Below, one piece after another: positions 1-19,460 of a DNA stretch of 64,000 nt. The DNA is from Tenrec ecaudatus. Taxonomy: Eukaryota; Chordata; Mammalia; Afrosoricida; Tenrecidae. The DNA is taken from assembly GCF_050624435.1 (NCBI RefSeq), contig NC_134535.1, positions 74,024,494 to 74,088,493 on the forward strand, given 5' to 3'. Position 1 is the first letter of the stretch. Every line of letters starts with the position of its first letter. The notes below the pieces were generated by a model. That model was not told the origin of the DNA and did no database searches. It was given only the letters and a program-made list of their open reading frames with translations. The position numbers and the translations under genes are program-made.

Positions 1-456
1 GACAAACATCTAAGGCAGGGCACAAACGTCTGTTTTCTCTCTGTCTCTTTCCTTGGGCTTCTACCTTGGACCGGATCCTTTCTCCTCATCAACTCTGTGT
101 GTACCACACCAGGCTCCCACCACCTACCAGGACCAGCTCTCTCAGCCCCTGGATCTTCTAATGGGCTCCACAAGGTACAAAAAAGAAACTCACCAAGCTG
201 GGCCATCTCCTCTGATTTCCTGCCTGGCCGGCCACACAGTACAGCTGACCACATCCTCTCTCACCTTATTAATTTACTTCCTCACTAGACACCCCACCAA
301 GGAGTTCTCAGCCCCTAAAAACATGCCAGGAGGCTGACCCCTCACTTACCCTCTCCTCTCCCTCCATCACTCCTGGGCTCTTAAGACCATGTCCTTCTTC
401 CCTAAGACACTGGGTGCTGAACCTTTCTGGATTTCTAATGCCCTTTCTTCACACAG
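1..456. other. Upstream flank or first intron of ARHGAP9
   Basis: No coding exon is recognisable here. The stretch ends in a pyrimidine-rich tract and an AG acceptor at 455-456 just before the exon with the ARHGAP9 start codon, so at least its right end is intron and a 5' untranslated exon should lie to the left, possibly outside the window. Short open frames here are not supported by homology. Confidence 0.6.
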
Positions 457-474
457 GTGGCAGTGCTGACCACC

Positions 475-8249
<7,775 letters not shown>

Positions 8250-8503
8250 CTCGAGCAAGGAGCCGAAGACAAGGGTTTCCAGAGGCTGCCCTTTGGGAAG
8301 GGGGTCCTATTGTGAGGACATCCCTTTCAGTCCTGCCTCCCACACAACTGCCATGGATCACCCGTGATGGTGCTTTGGCAGCAGCCCGGAGAGACCGAGA
8401 TGGACCGTGGCCCAGGCAGCTTCTTTAAGGAGCACACGGGGCTTCACTTCACGACCCGTTGCCAAGAGAACACTTCAAGCTGGGCTTTTTCTGATGCAGT
8501 TCT

Positions 8504-8509
8504 TTTATT
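8504..8509 (-). terminator. GLI1 polyadenylation signal AATAAA
   Basis: The plus strand reads tttatt, which is AATAAA in the GLI1 direction, 206-211 bp past the GLI1 stop codon. Cleavage would be expected near 8480-8495. Confidence 0.7.
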
Positions 8510-8545
8510 ACCAGGAAATAGTGTCATTATCAAATCCCTCCCCCA

Positions 8546-8551
8546 AATATA
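8546..8551 (+). terminator. Possible ARHGAP9 poly(A) signal, variant AATATA
   Basis: Variant hexamer 297 bp past the ARHGAP9 stop. It is the only plausible plus-strand signal I see between 8250 and the GLI1 coding region. It is weak, because the surrounding sequence is simply A/T-rich. Confidence 0.25.
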
Positions 8552-8714
8552 TACAGACTATATATAGCGTCAGCCCACACCTTTCATCCTTGGAGTTTCC
8601 TGTGCAGGGGGCAGTGGGGATGGGGCAAGCCTCCCCCACCTCCTCTGCTTGGTGGGAGGAGCATGAGAACCACTTAGGAAGTGAGGACCTGTGGCAGGTG
8701 GCATCCCCCACTCT

Positions 8715-11700
8715 TTAGGCACTGGAGTTGAGGAACTGAGTCTCCCCAGGCAGAGATCCCAGTAAGACACTCATGTTGCCCACGGCCATGTTGTGAGGCC
8801 CAGAGGCTGGCGGGATATGTTCAGAACTGGCCCCCTGATCGTGGGGAGGAGGAGGACTGAGTCCCTGGGCCTCATCCAGAATAGCCACAAAGTCCAGCTG
8901 AGTGTTGTCAAGGTCAAGAGAGTCCAAGGGGTTACACACCTGCCCTTCCGGAGGAGGGTACAAGGCAGGACCCACTCCCATCCTGCCCACCTCAGGATGG
9001 CCACAGCTAGGATTGGAGCCCCCAGCCTTGAGTGGCCCGTAGCAAGTGGGCAGTGGTGGGAGAAGGCGGGGTGGTGCAGCTGCCCTATGGGGAGCCCTGT
9101 TGGCCACCCCAAAATTTTCATGGCACTGTAAAGGGGTAGGAAAGGGGCCCGACTTGTGATGGGACAAGTTGGGTGCAAAGCCAGGTCCATATGTGGCCAT
9201 AGAGGCCTTGGCAAGGCTCGGGCTAACCTGAGAGCCGCCTGGAAACTTGGGGTTCTGGTAAGAAGGTTCTTGGACTGGGGGCTGCCCCCTACTGCCCCCC
9301 TCCCACAGCAGCTCCTGTTGAGACTGAACATAATTACACACAAGCTGGGCTTTGAGTTGTCCTGTGGAGTGAGGGGGTGAGTCAAAGTGCAGGCCAGACC
9401 TGGGCTCTGAAGGTGGATAATCAGGGGCTGGCTGGGCAAAGGGGACTGCTTGGGGGTACGGGGGAGGGGTAGGCTGTGGGTAATGGGAGAACAGGGGCTC
9501 TGGGTGCGGGGGGCCCTCACTGGGGTGGGCATTGATGCAGGGTGCCAGTCCTGTAGAGTCAGAGCCCACCGGGCACCCCTGTTCTGGCTTGACCTGTACT
9601 TGCCCATGATGTTCAAGTCTTGGACACTGTCTGTAGGGCCCAGCAGGAGCCTTGACACCTGGGTACAGCCCAGAGGGGGAGGGGAACTCACTCCATGATT
9701 CGGGGCAGGGGTCAGGATAGGAGACCTGCTGGGGGCAGGGACTAGGGCTGTAATTGGTTGGTGGACCAGGCCCAAAAGCCAGGGAGCCTGGGCCCCTGGC
9801 TCCATAAGGCTCAACGGCTGTTCCCGCTGGTCCCCCGTATCCCAGCGTGTCAGCAGAGGGGAAGTCCATGTAGGGGTTCAGCCCACTGCCCATCATGGAA
9901 GCCCCGACCTCTGGATCTTCTCGTAGCCCTCTAGTCTCCATGGTGACATTCTCGGTGATGCTGGGAGGCTGCGGTGAGTAGATGGAGGTGGAGAGGTGGG
10001 GATCAAAGTTCCGTCCTGCCCCTGCCACTGTGGGTGATGTGTGGACACAGCCCAGGCTCTTGAATCTCTGGACCCTGGCTGGAGCAGGGCGATCAGCAGC
10101 CCGGGCCGGGTCACTGGCCCTCCGGGTAACCCCTGCATTGGGGTGGTAGCCTGGATACTCGACTCGGCTTCTCCAAGGAGGTGCAGGGACACTCGCCACC
10201 CGGTCCAGGCTGGAAGCTGCAGTCGGTGGGGTGCTGACTCCCCGGGCTGAAGCATACCTTGCCCGGAGCAGGTACTGCTGGGCAGGTGTGAGGCCGGGAA
10301 GAGAAGAGGGCCCGTTCTCTGGTGGGGAGCCAGGGGGAAAAGGGGAGGCCAGGGAGGAGCGGCGGCTGACCGTATAGGCCGAGCTGATGCTGCTGGAGCT
10401 GCTGCTGCGGCGGTCAAGAGAGACTGGGGGGCCCAGGCGGCGAGACACGGGTGTCCCTGAAAAGGTAAGGGAGAAGAGGAAGGATGGTCAGGGAGCCCTC
10501 AAATATCACCAGGTTCACCCAATGAGACAGCCTGGTCTCAGAGTCCCAGGGACAGGCTCCTCAACCTTAACCACTCAGCCGGGTTGCCCACTTTTCCCAG
10601 GCCTTCTCTGTTCCCAGCTGCGCTGCACACAGTTGCACAGGTTACACACTGCACAGTCTTAAGGGACAGCATCACATCTTAGGCTTAATGTATTTGTTGC
10701 AACCATTTCCCGACAGACAGAAAGAAAGCAGTCTTAAAGGTAAGGGGCCCTCTAATTGCATCTAGGTGCCATCTGGGAGCGCTGAAGGTGACCTGCACCT
10801 CCCAACCGACCTCAGAGCAGGTTAAGTCTCCACCCAGCCCCCCTTCCCCTCCTCCCGCTCCCCCAGTCTCACCCGTGTGGGGCAGGCTGGGCAGTTTGAG
10901 GCCCCGGGGTCCTATGGGGCGGAGCTGATGCAACTGGTCCAGCCTGAGATTCTCCAGGCGGCGGAGGGTAGACAGGCCAGTGCCAGCCATGCAAGGCCCT
11001 TCGTCCAGGCTGGACAGGTCCTCAGTGCTGCCTCCGGCATTGCCCGCCATTTCCACTCCGCTGTCTGTATTGGCCGCACTGCCTGCCGGAGAATGGTCGC
11101 TGCTGCAGGACGACTGGGCCCCGGGGCTGGGCTGTGGCTTCTATGGGAGAAATAAGTGAGGGGTGAGGGCAGCACCCTTCCCCACCTCCCCCCCCAGCTC
11201 CCTGTACTTAGTTGGTGGCAGGGCTGTGTCCTGGGCCCAAGGGGACATGCTGCTAGCTGACAAGAGGGCCTGGCAGGTCAGAGGTGGAGGTTTACCGGGA
11301 CTAGGTGTTTTACAAGAAGATCCTAAGTTGGAGCACACACTGCGGGGGGCAAATTCCTGTTTAGTTCTGTGACCTGAGGCAGGATCTGTGTTTCTCAGTT
11401 TCCTCTGAAAGCTGGGGGAATAGTTCTTCTCTCACAATGAAACTCGGAAGAGTCCCCCGAAGTAGCCCAGGCACATGGCTTAGGGAATCTAGTACCCCTG
11501 TTGTGGTTTGTTTTCAGGTGGGTCCAACCACTGACCTCTTGCCTATCCAAACCCAACCCACTGCCATCCAGTAGATTCCGATACAGAAATCCTATGGAGC
11601 AGAGTGGAACTGCCCGGAGCCTCGGCAGAGCTGCTATCTTAACGGAAGCTGATGGCCTCGTCTTTGTCCCATTGAGCGGGGTCTGATCCTTTTGCCTATG

Positions 11701-14700
11701 CTAGCCCACTGCCTTCACGTGGGTTCCCATTCGCAGGGACCCTGGTTAGGGTTTCTTAAGCCGTAGCACGTTACCAGAGTTGACAGCCTCACCTTTCTCC
11801 CTTGATGTGGCTGGTGAATTTGAACCACCAGCCTTGTGGTTAGCAGCCCAAAGCCTAACAGTGTCACCAGGGCTCTGTCCCCGTTTGCCTGTACTAAGTG
11901 CTACGGCAGAGTTAGTTGAACCAATTAAGTAAACAATTGGACCAAGATCTGCAGCTCTAGGGTAGCCCCAGGAGCGACACTGAGTCCAGAAGCTGGAGTG
12001 CTGGCGATGACAAGTTTTACAGAGCAGGGGATAGTGGGGGCTCGCATGATGGCCGGCTGGGTTAGCTCACCATGGCACCCTCGGGCACGGCCAGTCTGCT
12101 CTCCTCCCGGAGGGGGCCTCCGTCCCGCTCCCTCTTGGGCTCCACTGTGGCTAGGGATGATGTCCGGGGCAGAGGGCCGTCTCCCCGGTGCCGCTTGGTC
12201 ACGTGGGCATCAGGACCATGCACTGTCTTGACGTGTTTTCGAAGTGAGCTGGGATCGGTGTAGCGTTTGGTGCAGCCAGGGAGCTTGCACACATAGGGCT
12301 TCTGTTGAGTGGAGAGTGGAGACAGAGGCCAGGGGCTCTGTGAGAAAGGATCCAGAGGGGTAGGAGAAAGGCCTGGCGGCGAGGGCATCAGTTCGGTGCA
12401 TGGAGGGACATGTGACCCCAAAGGGACTGCAGAGGCTGGACGCACGGACATGGGTGTACATGATGTGATGGGAGGAGGTGGGATGAAGCCAAGAGGGGAG
12501 GGGACACCCTCTAGGTAGCAGCCGTCCTCCCTGGAGGGAAGGGGGGGCTGATACGTGGGAATCCTTGACCTCAGAAGGACCTGAACTATAGAGGGGTGCA
12601 CCCCCTGGGCAAAGGGGGCTGGGCTAGGGATTCCATATGGGAGAAGCTGCAGCAGGCGGCCTCACCAGGCGTGCAGGCGCTGTGGGGGACTCTCACCTCG
12701 TCGGAGTGGGTCCGGTTCTGGTGCTTGGCCCGGTCGCTGGCGTTACTGAAGGCCTTGGTGCAGCCCTCGCGCTCACATGTGTACGGCTTCTCGCCTGTGT
12801 GGGACCGCAGGTGCGTCTTCAGGTTCTCCAGGCGTGAGTATGACTTCCGGCACCCTTCAAACTGGAGGGACGTAGGAGTCAAAGCAGAGCTCTTACCCAG
12901 AAGGACGTGGAGATGAGAGGAACCCCAAGACCTCAGAAAGGCATACATCAGAGAATATCACTCAAGACGGAGCACACTGGGGACTTCAGGCCGGTGTCCT
13001 AAATGAGCAGACGAGGGCAAAGCACGAGCTGGCGGGGTGGGGGCGGCGGCAGCAGCAGCTGCAGAGCCCTGGCTTGAGGGACATGGAGCCGAGGCAGGAG
13101 GCATCTGGTTAAGCCTGCCTGGGGACTGAGGCTGGCTTAGCTAAGCGTGCCCTGGAGTATGGGCAAGGAGAGGTTCGTCTCTCCTGATGCTGGCTTAGCT
13201 AGCCCGCAGAGGAGGACACACAGGCCCTGGGACCCACAATACTTTTAGGGACTCACAAAAAATTAAAAAATAAATGAAATCAAGGTAGGAGGAATGAACT
13301 TTTAGGTCACAGAATATGTTTGGATACATACAAATATACCCATCGTTAGACCAGCAGTCACAAGATATTCTTAATGTTCGCTTCTAGAAGGAGCCTTGGG
13401 GGCGTGGTGGTTACACAGTGGGCTGCAAGCACAAGGCCAGCGCTTTGAAACCACCAGCTGCTCCGCGGGAGAAAGACGGTGTCCCCGCCCACGCACACAG
13501 CTCCAGTCTCCGGGCTCATAGGGGCATTCCCTTCTGCCCTGCCCTCAGGGTCGCTCTGAGTCTGACAACATCGACCCAATGGCAGTGACTTTGCTCTCTC
13601 GTTTTTGGTTGTTTCTAGAGGCAGGAGCCTAGAAAGGCAAAGGCACCCAGCGTCCAGGAAAGGGTCTGCCTTGACAAGACACCCCGGTGTAGGAGAAGGT
13701 CTTGGCCTTGGGAAGTGGGTGCCTTACCGTGCACTTGTGTGGCTTCTCGCCCGTGTGTCTGCGCATGTGCACCACCAGCATGTACTGGGCCTTGAAGGGC
13801 CGCAGCTCCCTGGAGCAGCCCCCCCAGTGGCACACAAACTCCTTCCGCTCGCCGTGGATGTGCTCGCTGTTGATGTGCTGGGGAGAAGATGCAAGGGTAC
13901 TCTCTCTAAGGTCCCCCTAGGCTCCCGAGACCCCAGAACAGCTCTCCCAGGCACCCTCATGCCTTCTTCCTTTTACTGCTCCCGGGTTCCGTGGGGCGGG
14001 AAGAAGGGTCAGGAAGAAGTTCCTATCCCACCATCTCAGTACTTTCAGCTTCCTGCAGCTGTAGACACTTGGGCATCTGCCTGCGCAGCCAGGGGATGCA
14101 ACCTCAGGCTCAGCCTCCTCCATCCTCAGTCCCTCAGACTGATGCCAGATGCCCCACCCAGAATCTCCTCTGGCTCCACCAGCCATTCCAGTGACCACCC
14201 CATCCTGCCCTGCCCTGCCTCTCCCCGCACCTCCCCCCCTTGCTCACGTGGACCAGCTGCTCCTGGGAGTCGAATTCCTGGCTGCAGCCATCCCAGTGGC
14301 AGTCCGTCTCATACACGGAGTCAGGCTCTGGCTTCTCCTCCCTCTCCAGGTCCTCCCGCCCATCTAGCATGCCCAGCAAGGGGTCCTAGGGCAGGAGAGG
14401 CCAGCTAGGGTCGCTCTGGTGACAGCTTTCATTTCCCTAGTGCCCTGGAGGTTCCAGCCCCCTTCCTCCCCGCAGTACCTGCGTGCCTGTAGAGTTGGGG
14501 CTGGACATGTCACCTTCCAAGGGCTCCTCCGGACACTTGCTCACCAGCATGTCCAGCTCAGACTTGAGCTTCCACAAGGAAGAGGTGAGGGTGATGAGCA
14601 TGGAAGTGGACCGAGGAAGAGGAGGAACGCAGCTAGGTCTCCCTGTCCTGCATGTCCCCACCCACCTCTGGGCCGGGTACCAACTTCCTCCTCAAACTGC

Positions 14701-16162
14701 ACTGGTGAATGAGACGGCTGAAAGGTGGGGTCTCATGTGGAAGACGCTGGTTCAACCCCAGTCCCCAAACCCCTTTTCTTTCTGATCCTAGTCCCCCTGC
14801 CACCCCACCGTGAGCTGAAGGAGAAAAGAGCAACGTGGGAATGCTCACCTGACAGGCTGGGAGCGGCCCCCGGGCCTGAGGAGGATGTGGCATCATTCCA
14901 CCCCTGGTAGGGTCATGGGGGCCACAGGGCTGGACCCCAAAGGAAGGTGAGGTCCCTTTTTGGTGATTCATCTGTGGTGGGAACCCCAGGGATGGGCTAA
15001 GGAGAAGGAGGGGAGGCAGTTACTTAGTTACTCAGTTTGTCTCAGGAGTTCTTGGGTCATTTGGAGGTTCTCGGGAAGGCCTGGCATGGGAAGTGGCTGA
15101 GGTAGTTCTGAGAAGGATAGAGGATTTCTCTGCCTTGGGAACAATAAGGACTCAGCCATAAGGAAGCACCCAAGAGGGAAGACCGGCCAAGTCCCCAAGG
15201 ACAGATGGCTAGGAGGGATTGATGCTCTGAATGGGGGGGCAGGTCTTTGGGGGACCTCTCAGCCCGAGGCTGCCTGCACCTCATGGTGCCGATGGAGAGG
15301 TGGCCGTAGGAGCCCCCTGGAGAGGCGCATCTCGAGTTGATGAAGGCCACGAGGGAGCTGGGCGAGGTGCGGATGACCGTCTGCAAGTCCAGGCTGGCAT
15401 CCGACAGAGGTGAGATGGAGAGGGCCCGCTTCTTGGTCAACTTGACCGCGCTCCGGGGAGGAGGAAAGAGGGGGGCTGGAGCAGGGGACAGGGGACAGAG
15501 ATAGCCTAAAGAGGCATGTTTCTCCAGGCACCCATCCCACCCATGGATCTTAACTCTTAAAACCAAAAAAATAAATAAATAAAAGGCCCTTGACTCTGTG
15601 TTGCTCTACCAACCCCACCTAGGGCCCCATGGCCCATGCAGCCTCTCTGCCTTCAAGGCAGAGTCCCCCTTTCCTCCCGCTTTCTCTCTTAGGATAAGTC
15701 CCAGAGGGACTGAGAGGTGGTGGTGGGGGGTGTCATGCCTGAGGCCTCACCCTCGGTGCAGCTGTTGGTCTCTCTGGCTGGCCCATAACTGTGGGGGCCG
15801 GACATGAGGTTGGCCTGGTGACAGAAGGGCATACCAGACAGTCCTGGGGGGGAAAAAGAGACAGCTGGAATGGGGGATGGGAATGGAGGACACCTGAGGC
15901 CTCACCTTGAAACCACAAGCAAAACAAGATCCCAGATTCAGGATCCCCAGCATAGTGGGGCTCAGGCCTTCTGTATATGGGAACGGGGCATGGGGCAGAC
16001 TGCATCTGGAGAGGAGGCTCTGTTGAAGTACCCAAGGCCTAAGGACTGATATGTGCACTGACCTTCTGTCCCCATGCTGGGGGGCCCTTGACTGGGGAGA
16101 GGCCGGAGGCAGCAGGGTTCTCCATAGCTACTGACTGGTGGTGGGGTCATGGAGTTGAACAT
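8715..16162 (-). CDS. GLI1: GLI1, zinc-finger transcription factor of the Hedgehog pathway
   Basis: Nuclear activator at the end of Hedgehog signalling; binds GACCACCCA-type sites and is restrained by SUFU. Coding exons in transcript order: 16162-16063, 15843-15751, 15475-15280, 14996-14849, 14568-14479, 14385-14248, 13877-13728, 12861-12697, 12301-12071, 11140-10873, 10456-8715. All junctions are GT-AG and in frame. They give 1106 aa, the human length. Visible features: start [13 protein letters not shown]-binding SYGHL at 120-124; five C2H2 fingers at about 235-387, split over four exons, with TGEKP linkers; serine-rich stretch in the last exon; acidic activation motif [13 protein letters not shown] near the C-terminus; end LNSSA. 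The first coding exon opens at 16183 after an AG, with 21 bp of 5' UTR before the ATG. The last exon carries more than half the protein. Confidence 0.98.
11549..11690 (-). repeat. AfroSINE, partial, minus strand
   Basis: Reads aacccaacccactgccatcc, the reverse complement of the SINE tail, then actgcccggagcc and ctatcttaacggaagc of the body. The tRNA-like head is absent and a second copy abuts it. It lies in GLI1 intron 10 of the coding exons. Confidence 0.75.
11691..11876 (-). repeat. AfroSINE, minus strand
   Basis: Second adjacent copy, with tail cccactgcc, box B as gaatttgaaccaccagcc and head tgtcaccagggctc. It is more diverged than the copy at 5848. Confidence 0.75.
13388..13600 (+). repeat. 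AfroSINE
   Basis: Head aaggagccttgggggcgtgg, box B gctttgaaaccaccagc, body ctccgcgggagaaagac, tail cccaatggcagtgac. It sits in the GLI1 intron between the exons of zinc fingers 2 and 3. Confidence 0.85.
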
Positions 16163-16183
16163 GGTGTTTCAGGGAGGGGATGT
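16063..16183 (-). other. GLI1: GLI1 exon 2 (start codon exon)
   Basis: The exon opens after the minus-strand acceptor ttgcag and ends ACAGAAG before GTCAGT. The start codon is 16160-16162. It has 21 bp of leader, so the rest of the 5' UTR must come from exon 1 upstream. Confidence 0.9.
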
Positions 16184-19157
16184 CTGCAAGTTATAAGACA
16201 GGAGGGAAACGGGCGAGATCAGATTATCTCAGGCACAGAACCCTGGAAAGAACTTCCCCTGTGTCCCTTCCATCTTCTCAAGACATCTGTCCTGGGAAAT
16301 CAAGTAGAAACGACCATCACTAGGCGGTGGGCACGCTGAGCGCCATCCACGAGGCAGAAGCCGGTCTACAATTCCTCCAGGGTCCGGCAGAGGGAGCCCT
16401 CGCCACAGGCCAGACGGAGGCTGACGGGGCCGGGAAGGAGCGTGGAACTGCCCAGTTCTCTTTCAGAGGGGAGCCGGGGTATGTAGGTGGGGAGTTTTGT
16501 GTACATCGGTGAGTGTGTTTTGTAGAGCAGGGGTTGGGAAAGGAGCCTCGGATCTGTTTGGGTGCAAGGGATGGAAGCCGATGTCATTCTGGGGCGCCCA
16601 CTTACATATTTATTTGGCCTCAGTTTGGGGGGGGGGGCAGGAAAAAGATCGAGGAAGAATGAAAGAAGAAAGTCAACCTCCATTAGAGTGGCTTTGAGAG
16701 GAAAGACAAGGAGCCGCTGTCTGCTCTTCTCCTCAAACTCCAGTTTATACTCCACCCCAGGTCTTCCGCGCTCCCAAGACGGAGGGTGGGGTGGGGCGGG
16801 GTGGGGTGGGGAACAACCGGGAGCGGTCCGGCCGGCGCGGTGGGTGATCCCGGGATGCTGGGATTTAGGGTGAGGGCGGGGTAAGATGGGGAGTGGAACC
16901 CGGACCCCAAGACCCAACCCAAGCCCCGCAGCCTGGGCTGTCCCTAACTCCTCCTTTCCCAACCGAGTTCCGGATCCCGCATCCAAGACCTCCCAACTCG
17001 ACCTTGGCACGGGGCTGGGCGGGGTGGGGGTAGGGGCACAGCTGGCTGGCAGCTGGATGAGGGGGACACCTCTCCCGCCTCCTTCCTCTATGACTCACCC
17101 TGGGGAAGAAGGCGGGGTCGCAAACGACCCCCCAAACACAAAAGAGACTCCCCAAAGAGTTTATTCCGTCATCTTCCTGCCCAACAACCAGGGACCCCTG
17201 ATGGCTATGAGGGGCAACAACCCTCCTTGCCCACGCGTGCCACATCCCACCCCACGTTTCTCCTTCACACTCAGGAAAGTAACATTTCGCCCACTGTTTC
17301 TGCCTCGGCCAAGTTTTTCTGGGGTCTGGATGAGAACACAGGATGAGGCACAGAGCTCCAGGATTCCCTGGTCAGAGCCCTGAATCATCTGTGTCTCCCA
17401 AATTTCCAGAGTCCCCCTCGCAACCCCGCTCCCCAACTCCCAGGAGCCGGCCCCGCCCCCTTCTCCTGGTCTCGCCTTCCCCGCCCCCGTGCCTCCTCGG
17501 CCCACCCAAGTCGCCGCCGCAGGCTCTGGCTGCAGTCGGCTCAGCTTCCCCCGCCCGCCCCGGGAGCCCAGTCGAGCGAGCCGTAGAGGAGGGGGGGGGT
17601 GGCAGGGGGGTGGGGGGTGGAGGGGCGGGACGCATTCTTCCCTCCTCCCCTCCGTGCGTCCAAAAAGCAGGCAGTGGTGCCCTGGGGAGCACTATTGTAG
17701 AGTTGCTGCGAGGGGGGTGGGGGGTACCTATGACGGAATACTAAATAAAGAACAATCCAGGGAATACAGGGAAAGAAAATGACGGGGTAAATAAAACGAG
17801 GTGTCTATGGGGGTGGGTCAGGACACCTTAGGATCCTGGGGATCCCAGCCGGATTCCCAAGGGTTAATCCCTGTCGGACCCCCGGGAACCCCCTAGTGAC
17901 GTCAAGGGCGGGTCTAAAACACAGGGTGGGGATGCCAGGGAGATAATTGGGGGGGGGTCTCTGGACCCCGCCCCCTAGGGAAAACCACCCTAACTCCTGC
18001 CCTTACTCTAGCCTCTGGAAATTGCCCCGCCTTCTCCCTCTACTGGGGCGTAAAGAACTATCCTATGAAGACCCCAGTTCTCCAGCCCCCCAAAATTCTC
18101 AGTACTCGGTCTCAACGGGGTCCCCCTCCCTTAATCCTGGGCCCAAAGCTAGTTGCCCAGAGCGGATTGTTTCGGGGTCATGAGGCCTGAAAGAGGCTTC
18201 AGAGGCGGGGAGCAAGGGCAGGCAGGGTGGTCCGAGGCAGAGGAGGGGCCTCGGTCCCCAGCTCCCGTTTGAGGAGGGGGAGGGCCACGGGATGCTCAGG
18301 CGGGCAGTGGCTAGTGGTCCAGCCCAGCCCTAGTAGGGGTCTCTCTGCAGCTGGCCCTAGCTGCCCTGGTGGTCCTGAGTTCAGAGGGTCAAGACAAGGT
18401 CTCTCTACCTCCAGTTCAGGGCCCTTGAGGGCTGTGAGGTCTAAATTCTAAGGGATGTCTTTCTCCGGCCTAGATGAAACACCAGGCTTCTCTCCTCCAG
18501 TCCTCTCCCTGGTCCAGAGACCACTCCTTTCCCTACAAACACGGGCAAACGCGGCCCATCTCTCACAAGATCGTCAGGACTTCAAGCCCAGACGCACCCC
18601 CCCCCCCTGTGGTTTTACGGCCTCACCTCACACACATACACTCCCACACCCATCCCCATCCCACCCAGGGCTGCCTTCTTCGGGTCCCTCCTTTCAGAAA
18701 CACTGACGTTTTCCTGAAAGCCCGGCTCTCATGACACACCTGGAGTTCCCTTTCTAGCACACAGCAGCAGAACTCCAGCGAGCCGCGCGAGCCTCCAGAC
18801 TCTGCATCTCCACTCCGGAAAGTGAGAGGTTTCTAATACCTGGGAGTGAGGAGGCAGACAAAGAGAGCCACAATTGCCTGGGACAGATACACACCGACTA
18901 CAAGCCTCAGAAGGAAAATAAAATAAAAAGAAGGTGGGGGAATAGAACAGGAACTACAAATGATTAAAAAAAAAAACCCCTGAACTTTCTCATTTCTCAC
19001 CCTAGGCTCTCCCACCGCCTAATTTGCCCCCGTGCCCAGGTCAGCCCCTTGGGTGGACTGAGTCCCTTGGAAGCAGAGCATCACCCCCTCAGCCTCCTTC
19101 TCCCACCGTTCCCAGGTGGTCCCCCGCTTGCCTCTCCCCCTCCCACCCCCATCTCAC
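16184..19157 (-). other. GLI1 intron 1
   Basis: About 3 kb, GC-rich, with runs of G and C (for example 17585-17625) and no coding exon that I can support. It contains a near-consensus GLI-binding site at 18234-18242. First introns of GLI1 are known to be regulatory in other mammals; a role for this one is inferred. Confidence 0.7.
18234..18242 (-). promoter_or_regulatory. Candidate GLI-binding site in GLI1 intron 1
   Basis: On the minus strand it reads GACCACCCT, eight of nine bases of the GLI consensus GACCACCCA. GLI1 autoregulation is known; use of this site is inferred. Confidence 0.4.
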
Positions 19158-19208
19158 CTCCGTCTGGGCGCAGGGCTCGGGATGCGCGGTCCAGGGCTGG
19201 AGTCTGGG
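19158..19208 (-). other. GLI1: GLI1 non-coding exon 1
   Basis: The minus strand matches my memory of the start of human GLI1 mRNA (CCCAGACTCCAGCCCTGGAC, continuing through CGCGCATCCCGAGCCC) and ends GAC-GGAG at a GTGAGA donor. The intron to 16183 then joins the leader of exon 2. The 5' boundary is set only by that resemblance. Confidence 0.8.
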
Positions 19209-19460
19209 CTGGGGGGGTGTATAGTGGGGAGGGGGGGGCGGACAGGGCCACGGCGGCGCAGCCTCAGTGCCACCCCACCCCCCCCAACCTGGCCCCCAGC
19301 CCTCCAGTCGGCCCAGCCCGCCGGGCCGCGAGCCGGGACCACCCGCGAGAAGCGCAAACTTTTTTTTCCCTTTGCAAAAACTTTTTCTTGCTCTAGCCGC
19401 TGGCGCGCCGCCGCTCTTCCCGCTCGGCCCTCACCTCCCTATTTCCCTCCCTCGCGCCGT
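19209..19460 (-). promoter_or_regulatory. GLI1 promoter region, with candidate GLI site
   Basis: GC-rich sequence directly upstream of exon 1. On the plus strand 19337-19345 reads GACCACCCG, eight of nine bases of the GLI consensus, about 130 bp upstream of the inferred start. A TATA-like TATAC lies only 10-20 bp upstream of that start, too close for a normal TATA box unless the true start is slightly further in. Confidence 0.6.

Larger units (their letters stand above)
8250..8714. other. Shared 3' UTR zone of convergent ARHGAP9 and GLI1
   Basis: The two stop codons are only 465 bp apart and the genes face each other. GLI1 has a canonical AATAAA here on the minus strand (8504-8509). For ARHGAP9 I see no canonical AATAAA on the plus strand; the variant AATATA at 8546-8551 is the best candidate. 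If used, the two 3' UTRs overlap by several tens of bases. Confidence 0.6.

Noticed and set aside
12062-12601. GLI1 exon 10 frame extending into the preceding intron
   Set aside because: A clean AG acceptor lies at the conserved KPYVCK position. The upstream part has no homology, and reading through from exon 9 hits a stop.
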